A stretch of 64,000 nucleotides of DNA, taken from positions 1 to 64,000 of the forward strand of contig JBALWH010000013.1 in the NCBI GenBank assembly GCA_036960175.1. The letters run 5' to 3'. Of the stretch, positions 55,169-63,292 are shown one piece after another. The notes beneath the pieces are model-generated. The model was not told where the DNA came from, ran no database searches, and saw only the letters and a list, made by a program, of their open reading frames with translations. A program made the position numbers and the translations under genes. This stretch comes from Motiliproteus sp036960175. Lineage in GTDB: Bacteria; Pseudomonadota; Gammaproteobacteria; Pseudomonadales; Balneatricaceae. The first letter of the stretch is position 1. Each line of letters begins with the position of its first letter.

Positions 55169-56719
55169 TCATCGAAAAATCAACATCACGCCTTTACTTG
55201 CTAAACCTGCCGTCTGTAATAATGCTTTCGTCACTACCGTTGCTGCGTCAGACCCATCCAAACGTTCTCGGTTTAATTGCGCAGCCCTTGCCTCGCCACT
55301 GAGTTTAACCAAAAAATCTTGCAGGACATCAATGTTGTAAGGTGCCTCACCGGATTTAAGTGCAATAGGTACCACAGGCACACCGTCTTCCAAGCCCAGG
55401 GCTTCTTGCGTGTATCGATATGCTTCGACGATCGATTGCGCCTTTCGATCCTCCGTGTCTGTAAGATCGTATGGCGGGTGCCAACTGTGTTGTGGCTTAA
55501 GCATGTCGTTATGGGTAGTGACTAAAAGCACAGGCGGCTTTTTTCTACTTAGGTGCGTATCAAAGTAGGAGTCCCATTCATTCATGAAGTCTTTATCAAG
55601 CGCTTTCGCTGGTTGGTTGGCCTGACTCAACCAAAGCAATAAATCAGCTTTTGATGCCTCTTCGAGCAAGTTACTGCTAAGGCGTTTATTACCATCCAGG
55701 CCTGGCGAGTCCATCAAGGTAATATCCAAACCCTCGATGAGAGTTAGATGATAGTGATGGAAACCCGCAGTCGCCGGCAATACATCCACCTCCGCGACAC
55801 TCTGCTCTTTCAATGCGTTGACCAAAGATGACTTACCGGCATTAACCTGACCAACCACCATCACCGCCAAAGGCCTGATCGGTGCTTCCTCCACCGGAGG
55901 CAACGATTGCCTGTATAGTGACATTTCGTCATCAGAAAGCTTCAACCTGCCACTGTATAAGTCTATGGCTACTTGCGAAACCTGCTCAAACAAAAGCTGT
56001 TTCAGGTTCTTCTGCATGTGATCTGTCAGGCCCTTGCCAAACTCGGCACCTAATTTCGTGGCAATTTGGACGGGCACGCTGGTACCCGCTGTTAGCACTG
56101 CCCTGACGATATCCAAAATGGGTGAAAACTTTTTATAGACTCCATATACTCTGGTACTGGTGTCCGATATGCCCATCAAGGTTGAGACTTTAATATTCTG
56201 GGAAAGAGGAACATTCGTTAGCACAAGGCTTCTGTACTCTCGGCTGCATACCTCCATCATCAATAACAATTCTGGCACGGTAAAGGCATATTTCGCGTTA
56301 CTGGTATTCTGGTGATAATTGCCGGCTACAAAAGCCAGCTGATCGAGCATCGCAGCAGGCGACCCTTCCCAGTCAACTGTAGCCAGCTCTAATCTTGCAA
56401 TATTGGCCAGAGATGCTTCCCATACCTTTAAATCATAACTGGACCAATCAGGGATAGGCCGTAGATGAACCGATTCTTGATTGTCTTCCGCTTGCTGTTC
56501 TAGTTGAGTTTGCTCACGCAATAGAAAATAGCGCAGTAGTAGCGTCACTAAAGAAAGCACCAACAAGCTCAAACTAAACCATAAAAGCCAGCCATTAACG
56601 ACCAGATAATAATAACCAATACCCACCAATACAATAAGAGGGGTTGCCACCATCAAGGTTACGAACAAATAATACTGACCAGCGCGGTGGGACAGTAACT
56701 GCCTTAAAAAAGACATCAT
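55169..56719 (-). CDS. Membrane-associated GTPase (516 aa)
   Basis: Two hydrophobic segments near the N-terminus (LFVTLMVATPLIVLVGIGYY and WLLWFSLSLLVLSLVTLL) and a G domain from about 285: G1 GQVNAGKSS, G3 DSPGLDG, G4 THND. It resembles Era-type or dynamin-like bacterial GTPases. It overlaps the GTPase gene upstream by four bases (ATGA), so the two are probably made together and may form a heteromer at the membrane. Confidence 0.8.
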   Translation of the reverse strand: MMSFLRQLLSHRAGQYYLFVTLMVATPLIVLVGIGYYYLVVNGWLLWFSLSLLVLSLVTLLLRYFLLREQTQLEQQAEDNQESVHLRPIPDWSSYDLKVWEASLANIARLELATVDWEGSPAAMLDQLAFVAGNYHQNTSNAKYAFTVPELLLMMEVCSREYRSLVLTNVPLSQNIKVSTLMGISDTSTRVYGVYKKFSPILDIVRAVLTAGTSVPVQIATKLGAEFGKGLTDHMQKNLKQLLFEQVSQVAIDLYSGRLKLSDDEMSLYRQSLPPVEEAPIRPLAVMVVGQVNAGKSSLVNALKEQSVAEVDVLPATAGFHHYHLTLIEGLDITLMDSPGLDGNKRLSSNLLEEASKADLLLWLSQANQPAKALDKDFMNEWDSYFDTHLSRKKPPVLLVTTHNDMLKPQHSWHPPYDLTDTEDRKAQSIVEAYRYTQEALGLEDGVPVVPIALKSGEAPYNIDVLQDFLVKLSGEARAAQLNRERLDGSDAATVVTKALLQTAGLASKGVMLIFR

Positions 56720-57861
56720 GAATCTTGCTCCTGATTCATTTCCTTTTTAGCAGCCCGCCCTTGCTTCGCTGCTTTTTTGTAAATGCCTTTTAAAGCATTG
56801 TCCGCCATAGGAGTGTTTGTTTTTTTGTGATACAAATAACTGCAGGCAGCTCTGCCTATTGCATAGGTACTGGCGTAACTGACACTAACAGATAGTGCGG
56901 TGCCCGCTATCTGCCCATAGATTGGGATCAATTTTACCAACTGACGTACGCCAAGGCTCACCCCATAAGAAAGTACGGCGCTAGCGCCCAATGCGCCGGT
57001 AAATTCAGCGAAGCTCCGTCTATCCCATTCAATTCCGTATTGTTGTGCAAGGCTATGCAGCATCTTGCCCTGAATGGCAGGCACGCTGACTAGACCCACT
57101 GCGGGAATCGCATCACTGCTAGCGACGGCAGTGGCGTACCACAGAACCTCCGAGCTCAGGCGATCATAATTAGTCTGTTCGGCATTTTCATGCTCACTTT
57201 TATTTAGCCAAAGCGACAATTCCGGCAATCTAGCGCTAATCATTTCATCAAGTGCATCACTGCCATAGTCATTCAAAGCACCGTCTATTTCTGTTTCAAA
57301 GAAGTCAACCACACAACAGCCAAGAGACTTACCCCAAATATTTTCTACCAAGGCCTGCTTAGCGGCTACTGCACGCTGCCTGTCATTCACATCAGTAATT
57401 TCAGTGGCTGCGGTGTGTACCACCATGACATGCTCTCGTCGAATTTGTGCATCTGATTTACGTATACGCTTAAGGGCATCCAGCACCGCACTCTGCTCAC
57501 TATCCCTGAGCCGCAAGACTACCAACAACGCTTGGCTGGCTTTGCCCAATGCAGCAAGATCATCCGCGGGATCGTATTCCAGCTCGCCTAAACCTCTGGT
57601 ATCCATGAACCGCATAATAGGAAGATCTTCAGGAAAGTCGTAAGCACTGGCATTTTTGGTGCAGGGCATGAACCCATTGCCAATTACCGCGGCACTCTGG
57701 CCTGTAATTTTCTGGACGATGGACGTCTTGCCCGCTCCGGTCTTACCTAGCAGCCAGAGCGTCGGTAACTGCTGAGCAGAAACCTGCCAAGATTTTGATA
57801 GATCATCATCACCCGGTGGGTTTATGACATATTCATAGATTGTCTTAAAGACCTTCTTCAT
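56716..57861 (-). CDS. GTPase with C-terminal DUF697-like membrane region (381 aa)
   Basis: The G domain comes first: G1 GKTGAGKTS (about 38-46), then DTRGLGE as G3. The C-terminal 130 residues (GMLHSLAQQYGIEWDRR-like start, then LIPIYGQIAGTALSVS) are DUF697-like, with glycine-rich hydrophobic hairpins. It leads the GTPase pair. No accessory gene. Function is unknown; membrane-linked GTPase pairs occur in some antiphage systems. Confidence 0.8.
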   Translation of the reverse strand: MKKVFKTIYEYVINPPGDDDLSKSWQVSAQQLPTLWLLGKTGAGKTSIVQKITGQSAAVIGNGFMPCTKNASAYDFPEDLPIMRFMDTRGLGELEYDPADDLAALGKASQALLVVLRLRDSEQSAVLDALKRIRKSDAQIRREHVMVVHTAATEITDVNDRQRAVAAKQALVENIWGKSLGCCVVDFFETEIDGALNDYGSDALDEMISARLPELSLWLNKSEHENAEQTNYDRLSSEVLWYATAVASSDAIPAVGLVSVPAIQGKMLHSLAQQYGIEWDRRSFAEFTGALGASAVLSYGVSLGVRQLVKLIPIYGQIAGTALSVSVSYASTYAIGRAACSYLYHKKTNTPMADNALKGIYKKAAKQGRAAKKEMNQEQDS

Positions 57862-57947
57862 TAGTCGCCCGTATACATTATTATTCGAATGATTATAGCC
57901 ATCAATGAATATTGCTACTAGCGACTTGTGGATACAGGGCAGCTACG

Positions 57948-58112
57948 CTAGCACCTCATTGATGAACCATCGCTATTCACTCTAACGTTGCCACTACTAT
58001 TATACACCGTACCCCCATAACAGGGATCCATAGCCGCGAGTACAGCAGGGTCTATTGCAGAACAGCCTGTGGTTACGGTAATTAGCAACAGTATCACTAT
58101 TAGTATTTTCAT
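57948..58112 (-). CDS. Small lipoprotein (54 aa), paralogue of the 62957-63118 product
   Basis: MKILIVILLLITVTTGCSAI: signal peptide with lipobox TTGC, then a short mature part DPAVLAAMDPCYGGTVYN, SSGNVRVNSDGSSMRC. The paralogue is almost identical in pattern, which confirms both frames. A two-Cys pair (in DPC and MRC) may form a disulfide. Function unknown. It lies next to the GTPase pair, on the same strand. Confidence 0.75.
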   Translation of the reverse strand: MKILIVILLLITVTTGCSAIDPAVLAAMDPCYGGTVYNSSGNVRVNSDGSSMRC

Positions 58113-58181
58113 TTTCACTCCAAAAAAATATTAGGCTATCTGGCGCGAGCTAAATTCAGTAAAACGGCAAGTCAGACGCGA

Positions 58182-58194
58182 ACACCAGGTCGAT
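58182..58194 (+). promoter_or_regulatory. Second copy of the 13-bp ssb-leader motif
   Basis: Identical to 404-416. It lies 107 bases upstream of the second WYL gene and 36 bases before the palindrome at 58230. Confidence 0.3.
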
Positions 58195-58229
58195 ATTAGT
58201 GATAAAGCAATTATCGTATCTCCAGGTTT

Positions 58230-58258
58230 ATGTGTCTATAATGGCTACATGTACATGT
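58230..58258 (+). promoter_or_regulatory. Dispersed palindromic operator, copy 7, before WYL regulator 2
   Basis: A TATAAT box (58237-58242) lies inside the palindrome (ATGTGTCTATAATG...CTACATGTACATGT), 43 bases from the start codon. This matches copy 5 before WYL regulator 1, so both regulators probably repress themselves. Confidence 0.65.
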
Positions 58259-58300
58259 CGCTAATACAAACACGTCTAGCCAATGAATGAGGTGCTATAG

Positions 58301-59164
58301 ATGAAAAAAACAGAATGGCCAGTACGTTGGGACCTATTACTTCGTTATCGCTTAATTGAAATTATCGCGCTGTGGGAAGGCCGACTTACCACCAACCATC
58401 TATGTGATACCTTTGGTATTGGGCGCCAGCAGGCATCCAAAGATATCAACAACTACTTGAAAGATGTGGCTCCAGGAAATATTGAATACGACAAATTCCT
58501 GAAGGGTTACAAACCTATTGCGAACTTTAAACCTCAGGTGACCCAGGGCGTAGCAGACGAATATTTACACCTGTTAGCCCGCAACAATGAACTGAGCAGC
58601 ACCTTTGAAGACCTTGGGCTGAATATAGCCAATACCGAGGTGTTATCGGTACCGGTGAGAGCGGTAAAGCCCGAGGTCATTCGGGCCATTGTTACCGCTG
58701 CGCGCCAACAGAAACGCATAGATGTCGATTACGTATCGGTTCATAACCCGGACCGAGAAGGCAGAATTATTGTGCCGCATACTCTTGTTCATACCGGTCT
58801 GCGTTGGCACTTACGCGCATGGTGCGAAAAGAACGGTGATTATCGCGACTTTGTCTTAAGTCGTTTTCGCGGCGAGCCCGACATTATGGATGCTTCACCT
58901 CAAGGAATGGATGAAGACAAGGCATGGAACAAGATGGTGACCATCAAGATCAAACCAGACTCCCGGCTAAGTAAAGAGCAGCAAGCTGTAGTCGCTCAGG
59001 ATTATGGCATGAGCCGTAACAGTCTTTTTATCACTACGCGCGGTTGTCTTGTTCATTACGCACTGCAGGCGCTGAGGATTGATACTCAGGTTGTACAGAT
59101 GAAGCCCGAGGCTCAACAAATTGTTGTGTCAAATTTGGACGATATATCCAAGTGGCTGTTTTAG
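58301..59164 (+). CDS. WYL-domain transcriptional regulator 2
   Basis: The 287-residue protein is very similar to regulator 1 (for example WDLLLRYRLIEIIALWEGRL and RAIVTAARQQKR in both). It has a winged helix, a WYL domain and a C-terminal domain, as in BrxR/CapW. It has its own palindrome in the promoter. The pair may have arisen by duplication. Two regulators for one class of site suggests regulation by more than one signal or cross-control. Confidence 0.85.
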   Translation: MKKTEWPVRWDLLLRYRLIEIIALWEGRLTTNHLCDTFGIGRQQASKDINNYLKDVAPGNIEYDKFLKGYKPIANFKPQVTQGVADEYLHLLARNNELSSTFEDLGLNIANTEVLSVPVRAVKPEVIRAIVTAARQQKRIDVDYVSVHNPDREGRIIVPHTLVHTGLRWHLRAWCEKNGDYRDFVLSRFRGEPDIMDASPQGMDEDKAWNKMVTIKIKPDSRLSKEQQAVVAQDYGMSRNSLFITTRGCLVHYALQALRIDTQVVQMKPEAQQIVVSNLDDISKWLF

Positions 59165-59279
59165 GCATTTGAGGGCCTTATCGAACCCAATGAGTTTCTG
59201 GCTTTCGCAGCCATATCGACGGTTGTTATCTTCAACCACTTTTAAGGCGTGCTGTGCCGCTTCTTGCCAACCCCATAGG

Positions 59280-60632
59280 CTATTGGTAGTTACCTGGCTT
59301 CGGCCTGTTTTGAAAGCGCGTATATTCTCCAATGAAGTCCAGGTTAACCGAGCCCGTCGGGCCGTTTCGCTGCTTGCCTATAATAACCTCGGCAAGCCGT
59401 TCATCTTCAAGCTTATCGCTCACGTAATAACCTTCGCGATAAAGAAACATAATGACATCGGCATCTTGCTCGATACCGCCAGAATCGCGCAGGTCAGAAT
59501 TCATTGGTCGAGGCGGGCTACGTTTTTCAACCGCCCTACTCAACTGTGATAGTGCAACAACCGGACATTCGAACTCGCGGGCTATCGCTTTAAGTGAGCG
59601 TGAAATCATTGAAATTTCCTGCTCCCGGTTTCCCGCCATTGAGGGCACCTGCATCAACTGCAGGTAATCGATCATTATCATTTTTAGGTTTCCGTGCTTT
59701 CTCGCGACAGATTTACATCGAGCACGCAACTCCTGTGGTGTCAGTGCGGGTGTATCGTCGATATAGAGCGGCCTGCCCTTGAGCTTATGCATTGCCACGC
59801 TCAGTTTCGACCAGTCTTCTTCCATCAACGGCCCTTTTCTGATGCGATCAGAGAGAATATTCCCGACAGACGAAATCATTCTAAGGGTTAGCGACTGCGC
59901 TGGCATTTCCATGCTAAAGGCCAATACCGGGCCGTCCTGAGATAAAATCGCATGTTCTATGAGGTTCATGGCGAAGGCGGTTTTCCCCATTGATGGTCTG
60001 GCTGCCACAATCACCAGGTCACCCTTCTGTAAGCCAGATGTCATGTCGTCCAGGTCATCAAAACCGGTACTGAGCCCTGTGAGAGCCCCTGCGTTATGTA
60101 AACGGCGATCCAACTCGTCAACTGCATACTTAAGCATCGGGTCAAATTGTGCCGGGCCTCCCTCTACCAACCCGCCCTCAGACAAGACACCCAAACGCTG
60201 TTCGGCCAGCGCCAATAGTTCTTTGGCATCGCGTCCTTCGGTGTCAAAGCCGGATTGCTGGGTTTGCCGGCCTACCGCTATTAACCCGCGTATAACCGAT
60301 TTATCTCGCACTATATCGGCATAACTCTCAATATTTGCGGTGCTGGGTGTATTGGCTACCAGCCCACCGAGATACTCCAGTCCGCCGATATTTTCCAGCG
60401 ACCCTTCACTGCTGAGAATATCTCCCACAGAAATGATATCTAGAGCTTTGGTACCTGCCTCGCAGCTTTGAAGGGCGGTATAAATGCATCTATGAGCGGG
60501 AATGTAAAAATCTTCGTTGGTAATTCGTCGAGCAACATCCGTCCATAGCTGCGGCTCTAGCATAATACCGCCGAGTACCGCTTGCTCAGCCTCAATAGAA
60601 TGAGGAGGTACCTTATGTAGATCTTCGTTCAA
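59280..60632 (-). CDS. dnaB: Replicative DNA helicase (DnaB family)
   Basis: The 450-residue protein has the N-terminal DnaB domain (PHSIEAEQAVLGGIM), Walker A in ARPSMGKTAF, Walker B-type MIMIDYLQLMQ and the C-terminal LRDSGGIEQDADVIMFLYRE signature. It is complete. A chromosomal dnaB is normally next to rplI and alr; neither is here, so this may be an element-borne copy. Operator copy 8 lies upstream. It could also be a prophage helicase. Confidence 0.9.
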   Translation of the reverse strand: MNEDLHKVPPHSIEAEQAVLGGIMLEPQLWTDVARRITNEDFYIPAHRCIYTALQSCEAGTKALDIISVGDILSSEGSLENIGGLEYLGGLVANTPSTANIESYADIVRDKSVIRGLIAVGRQTQQSGFDTEGRDAKELLALAEQRLGVLSEGGLVEGGPAQFDPMLKYAVDELDRRLHNAGALTGLSTGFDDLDDMTSGLQKGDLVIVAARPSMGKTAFAMNLIEHAILSQDGPVLAFSMEMPAQSLTLRMISSVGNILSDRIRKGPLMEEDWSKLSVAMHKLKGRPLYIDDTPALTPQELRARCKSVARKHGNLKMIMIDYLQLMQVPSMAGNREQEISMISRSLKAIAREFECPVVALSQLSRAVEKRSPPRPMNSDLRDSGGIEQDADVIMFLYREGYYVSDKLEDERLAEVIIGKQRNGPTGSVNLDFIGEYTRFQNRPKPGNYQ

Positions 60633-60770
60633 ATTTTAAAACCTCTGTAATTGTGTGATTAACGCTTCTAGTTAGCCGCCCGGATAGTGTCATTGTATGC
60701 GCCTTTTTATTAACTTGAGCTCAAATGATACGGAAGGCCAATTTGGGAGAGTCACCATAAACCCTGGTGA

Positions 60771-60800
60771 AATATGAGTACATATTGGTTAGGCATACAT
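60771..60800 (+). promoter_or_regulatory. Degenerate copy of the dispersed palindrome, copy 8
   Basis: The GGCATACATGTCGCGTTTTC part matches the right half and flank of the other copies. The left half is poor. It lies about 140 bases upstream of the dnaB-like gene. Confidence 0.4.
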
Positions 60801-60866
60801 GTCGCGTTTTCACTCAGCTCTATGTCCGGCGATTTCGTCAAGCCACTTTCACCTGCCAAAAATAAT

Positions 60867-61472
60867 TTATTTTCCGTCATCCCAGGCATTTAAAAAGTCA
60901 GCGAGCACGTCGGCATGGCAAACCTGGGGCTTACAAAAACAGCCTAGCCGTTTACCGGCAAGCCTATAAACCTGACATTTCTCTTTATTGGGGAATTTTT
61001 CATAGTCAAAATCATACTTATATTTTCTTATAACCTCATCTCTATCCTCACCCTCTTCATACATAGAATATGGATTACCCCAGTAAGAGCCTCGACCTAC
61101 GTACTCATAGCCCTTAGTACTTTCCAACCCTATAAACTGCTCGTCCCTCTTGATATTAACAACACGAGTTATCGAGATTTTCACTACCCTGATTTTGATA
61201 TTTTTTTCTTTTAAAACACCAATAAAACTCGCAAACTCTTCCCCGTCATCAAACACAATCGCGTGAGTTAAATCACTCATGTCATTGTCGGTATATTCAA
61301 GCAACTCCACCTCTGGGCGATGTTCAGAAAAATAAGATGCTATTAGCAAATTATTGTCATGCGGATAGCACACAGCCAGGTCTTCAATATGCTTCAATAT
61401 AGAGGAGACTTTCCGACCAAATTTGCTTGAGCAATTAAATGCCTTTGGGTAACTAATTATTACTTTATTCAT
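60867..61472 (-). CDS. DUF4326-domain protein (201 aa)
   Basis: The C-terminal half carries VNIKRDEQFIG, YVGRGSYWGNPYSMYEEGED and LGCFCKPQVCHADVLADFLN, the DUF4326 pattern with clustered Cys residues. The N-terminal 100 residues are a separate alpha/beta domain. It is the third gene of a unit with DUF488 and dual-OB proteins, one base after the second. These families are thought to act in nucleotide or RNA-related stress response. I cannot give a reaction. Confidence 0.75.
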   Translation of the reverse strand: MNKVIISYPKAFNCSSKFGRKVSSILKHIEDLAVCYPHDNNLLIASYFSEHRPEVELLEYTDNDMSDLTHAIVFDDGEEFASFIGVLKEKNIKIRVVKISITRVVNIKRDEQFIGLESTKGYEYVGRGSYWGNPYSMYEEGEDRDEVIRKYKYDFDYEKFPNKEKCQVYRLAGKRLGCFCKPQVCHADVLADFLNAWDDGK

Positions 61473-61473
61473 A

Positions 61474-61914
61474 TCAGTATAGATGTTTAACCTTTAAGTC
61501 TAATTGGGTGTTTTCATTAATATAATCAACGACTAAACGTCGGTGACATAGATGTGGTTCGTGTTCACTGCAGAGTAAACAAGACCCATCAACCAAATAC
61601 GGATTGACCATTCGCTCTACGTTTCTTTGAGACATAAGGTTCATAAACTTATCCTCGTATTCACGCCAAGGGATATCCCCCTTTTTATAGGCATTCAATA
61701 TATCCTTGGTAGGCGCCAACTCTGGAACGTGAAGATATTCTGTCCCGCAGATCTCTTGTAAAAAAAACCTCAAATCATCTTTTTTTGCAAAACCAGATAA
61801 TTGCGAAACATTATTCAACCTGACATCCAACAGCATAGATATATTTGAAGATTTAATAAACTCGAAAAAAACTGCTGCACTCTTTCGCGTAAAACCAATG
61901 GTGTAGATATTCAT
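61474..61914 (-). CDS. DUF488 family protein (146 aa)
   Basis: Typical DUF488 start MNIYTIGFTRKSAAVFFEFI, DVRLNNVSQLSGFAKKDDLR and the C-terminal CLLCSEHEPHLCHRRLVVDY with Cys and His residues. It overlaps the dual-OB gene by four bases (ATGA) and is one base from the DUF4326 gene. Confidence 0.85.
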   Translation of the reverse strand: MNIYTIGFTRKSAAVFFEFIKSSNISMLLDVRLNNVSQLSGFAKKDDLRFFLQEICGTEYLHVPELAPTKDILNAYKKGDIPWREYEDKFMNLMSQRNVERMVNPYLVDGSCLLCSEHEPHLCHRRLVVDYINENTQLDLKVKHLY

Positions 61915-62663
61915 GATGCATACCTCCTTTGAAGGTAGCCGTCATGATCAAAAACAGACGCCACTAATTTATAATGAAGGTTTCTTACTGTATATAGAGG
62001 GGCTAAGCTCATACAAAAAACGTAGTTATCGCCTTTCATTAGCGTCATTGTTATTGGTGCTCCACCCTCGACTGGATATTTGTTAGTCAGAGCCCGACAG
62101 ATAGAAGGACAAGTAATGGAGATGTTTTCGTAGCGCTCACCATGATAGTTAAAACCTGCTCTGATAGAACGCTTATACTTACCGTTATAACAGTTATTCG
62201 ACAATGTAACTTTTAGTGAAGTCGGCTTTATTAAGTACAAAGACTGAGACACCAAACCTCTTTTCTCATACATGGGAGTAACAACGTTCGATGATACACC
62301 CGTTTCACTCCAAATATCATTCGCATTGTCGGTAATACTTCCAATACATCTAGCGTCGAGCCTGCTCAATTTGCGCCATCTTTGACTTTCATCAATCACG
62401 TAGTTTTCAGGCTGGCCGCTCATAGGACTATGGCTAAGCACACTCATTTCTACAATATCCAGGAGCTCTACTTCCGAACCATCTTCATACCTGTACATTT
62501 CACCCTTCATGGCATTATTACCCGCACCGCCATTCGATACGGGGCGCACCCAGGCACCGACCCTAACAGCATTATTCTCAGTGAAATTCACCAATTTTCC
62601 CGCAATACAGCGGCCTCCATTTTTATAGGATTTCGCTAGAATTAATACCTTTAGTTTTTGCAT
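61911..62663 (-). CDS. Dual OB-fold domain protein
   Basis: The family is seen next to DUF488 and DUF4326 genes. The product starts with KLKVLILAKSYKNGGRCIAG, a first OB strand set, continues VGAWVRPVSNGGAGNNAM, and has a second beta-rich domain in the C-terminal half. I chose the ATG that starts MQKLKVLIL; a GTG 99 bases further upstream would add a poorly conserved N-terminus. It may bind single-stranded nucleic acid. First gene of the trio. Confidence 0.65.
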   Translation of the reverse strand: MQKLKVLILAKSYKNGGRCIAGKLVNFTENNAVRVGAWVRPVSNGGAGNNAMKGEMYRYEDGSEVELLDIVEMSVLSHSPMSGQPENYVIDESQRWRKLSRLDARCIGSITDNANDIWSETGVSSNVVTPMYEKRGLVSQSLYLIKPTSLKVTLSNNCYNGKYKRSIRAGFNYHGERYENISITCPSICRALTNKYPVEGGAPITMTLMKGDNYVFCMSLAPLYTVRNLHYKLVASVFDHDGYLQRRYAS

Positions 62664-62956
62664 AACCGCTTTACCAATCAATATAGTTTTGTATATAGGT
62701 AGCTGAGACCTAGAGAATACGGCCTGGGGCTTCCTTTCAGTGATTAGAAAAGTCATTAACACCTGCTGTTGCGGAGTTAAAATGCGGATCTAATTCACAG
62801 GCGGAACTATATTGATTTTTGTTCGGTTCGTAAGAATCAAAAGTTTTTGAAATACATAAATTTTAGGTACACAGATAGTATGCAAATTCGGTTAAAGGAA
62901 GGTTACCTAGCTGTTCTATTTAGATCATTAGCCACAAATTAGAAATTGGAGTTAAC

Positions 62957-63118
62957 GTGAAGATAATTGTAATTCTGCTGTTTATACTACTAATAACGGG
63001 TTGTTCCGCAATAGATCCTGCGGTGCGCGCTGCCATGGACCCTTGTGATGGAGGTACTGTTTATAATAGTAGTGGCAACGCCAAGCTCAACAGTGATGGC
63101 TCACCAATGAGGTGTTAG
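62957..63118 (+). CDS. Small lipoprotein (53 aa), paralogue of the 57948-58112 product
   Basis: GTG start with TTGGAG upstream. MKIIVILLFILLITGCSAID then PAVRAAMDPCDGGTVYNSSG and NAKLNSDGSPMRC. The lipobox is LITGC. Same layout as the paralogue about 5 kb away on the other strand. Lipid-anchored and small. The two may be linked to the membrane GTPases or membrane proteins encoded nearby. Confidence 0.75.
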   Translation: MKIIVILLFILLITGCSAIDPAVRAAMDPCDGGTVYNSSGNAKLNSDGSPMRC

Positions 63119-63201
63119 AATATTAGCAATATAAAGGTATGTGAGTGTTCATCTCTAGAAGAGTGAACTGCGCCGGTCGTTGTCCTGGCGGCGTGCAACA
63201 A

Positions 63202-63285
63202 GATTCACCACACTGCTGCTACGGCCAACGGCTAGATCGTCGAAAAATCCAGTGGAATGTAGTAGCGTTCGATGTGGTGTGAATC
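63202..63285. repeat. Imperfect inverted repeat of about 84 bp
   Basis: GATTCACCACACTGCTGCTAC at the left and GTAGTAGCGTTCGATGTGGT followed by GTGAATC at the right form arms of 21 to 27 bases with a loop of about 36 bases. It ends eight bases before the end of the minus-strand gene at 63293. A terminator, a folded DNA site or a relic of a mobile element are possible. Confidence 0.4.
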
Positions 63286-63292
63286 TAATTAG

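Noticed and set aside
59129..59332. 67-codon minus-strand frame at the end of the dnaB-like gene
   Set aside because: It overlaps the C-terminus of dnaB in another frame and the end of the WYL gene on the other strand, with no ribosome site. The true dnaB end at 59280 is clear.
59280..60632. Chromosomal rplI-dnaB-alr locus
   Set aside because: Neither rplI nor alr lies beside the helicase gene; the neighbours are DUF4326/DUF488 genes and a WYL regulator.
32877..60800. CRISPR-like array
   Set aside because: The 29-bp repeats are kilobases apart with genes between them, lack spacers of constant length and have no cas gene nearby.
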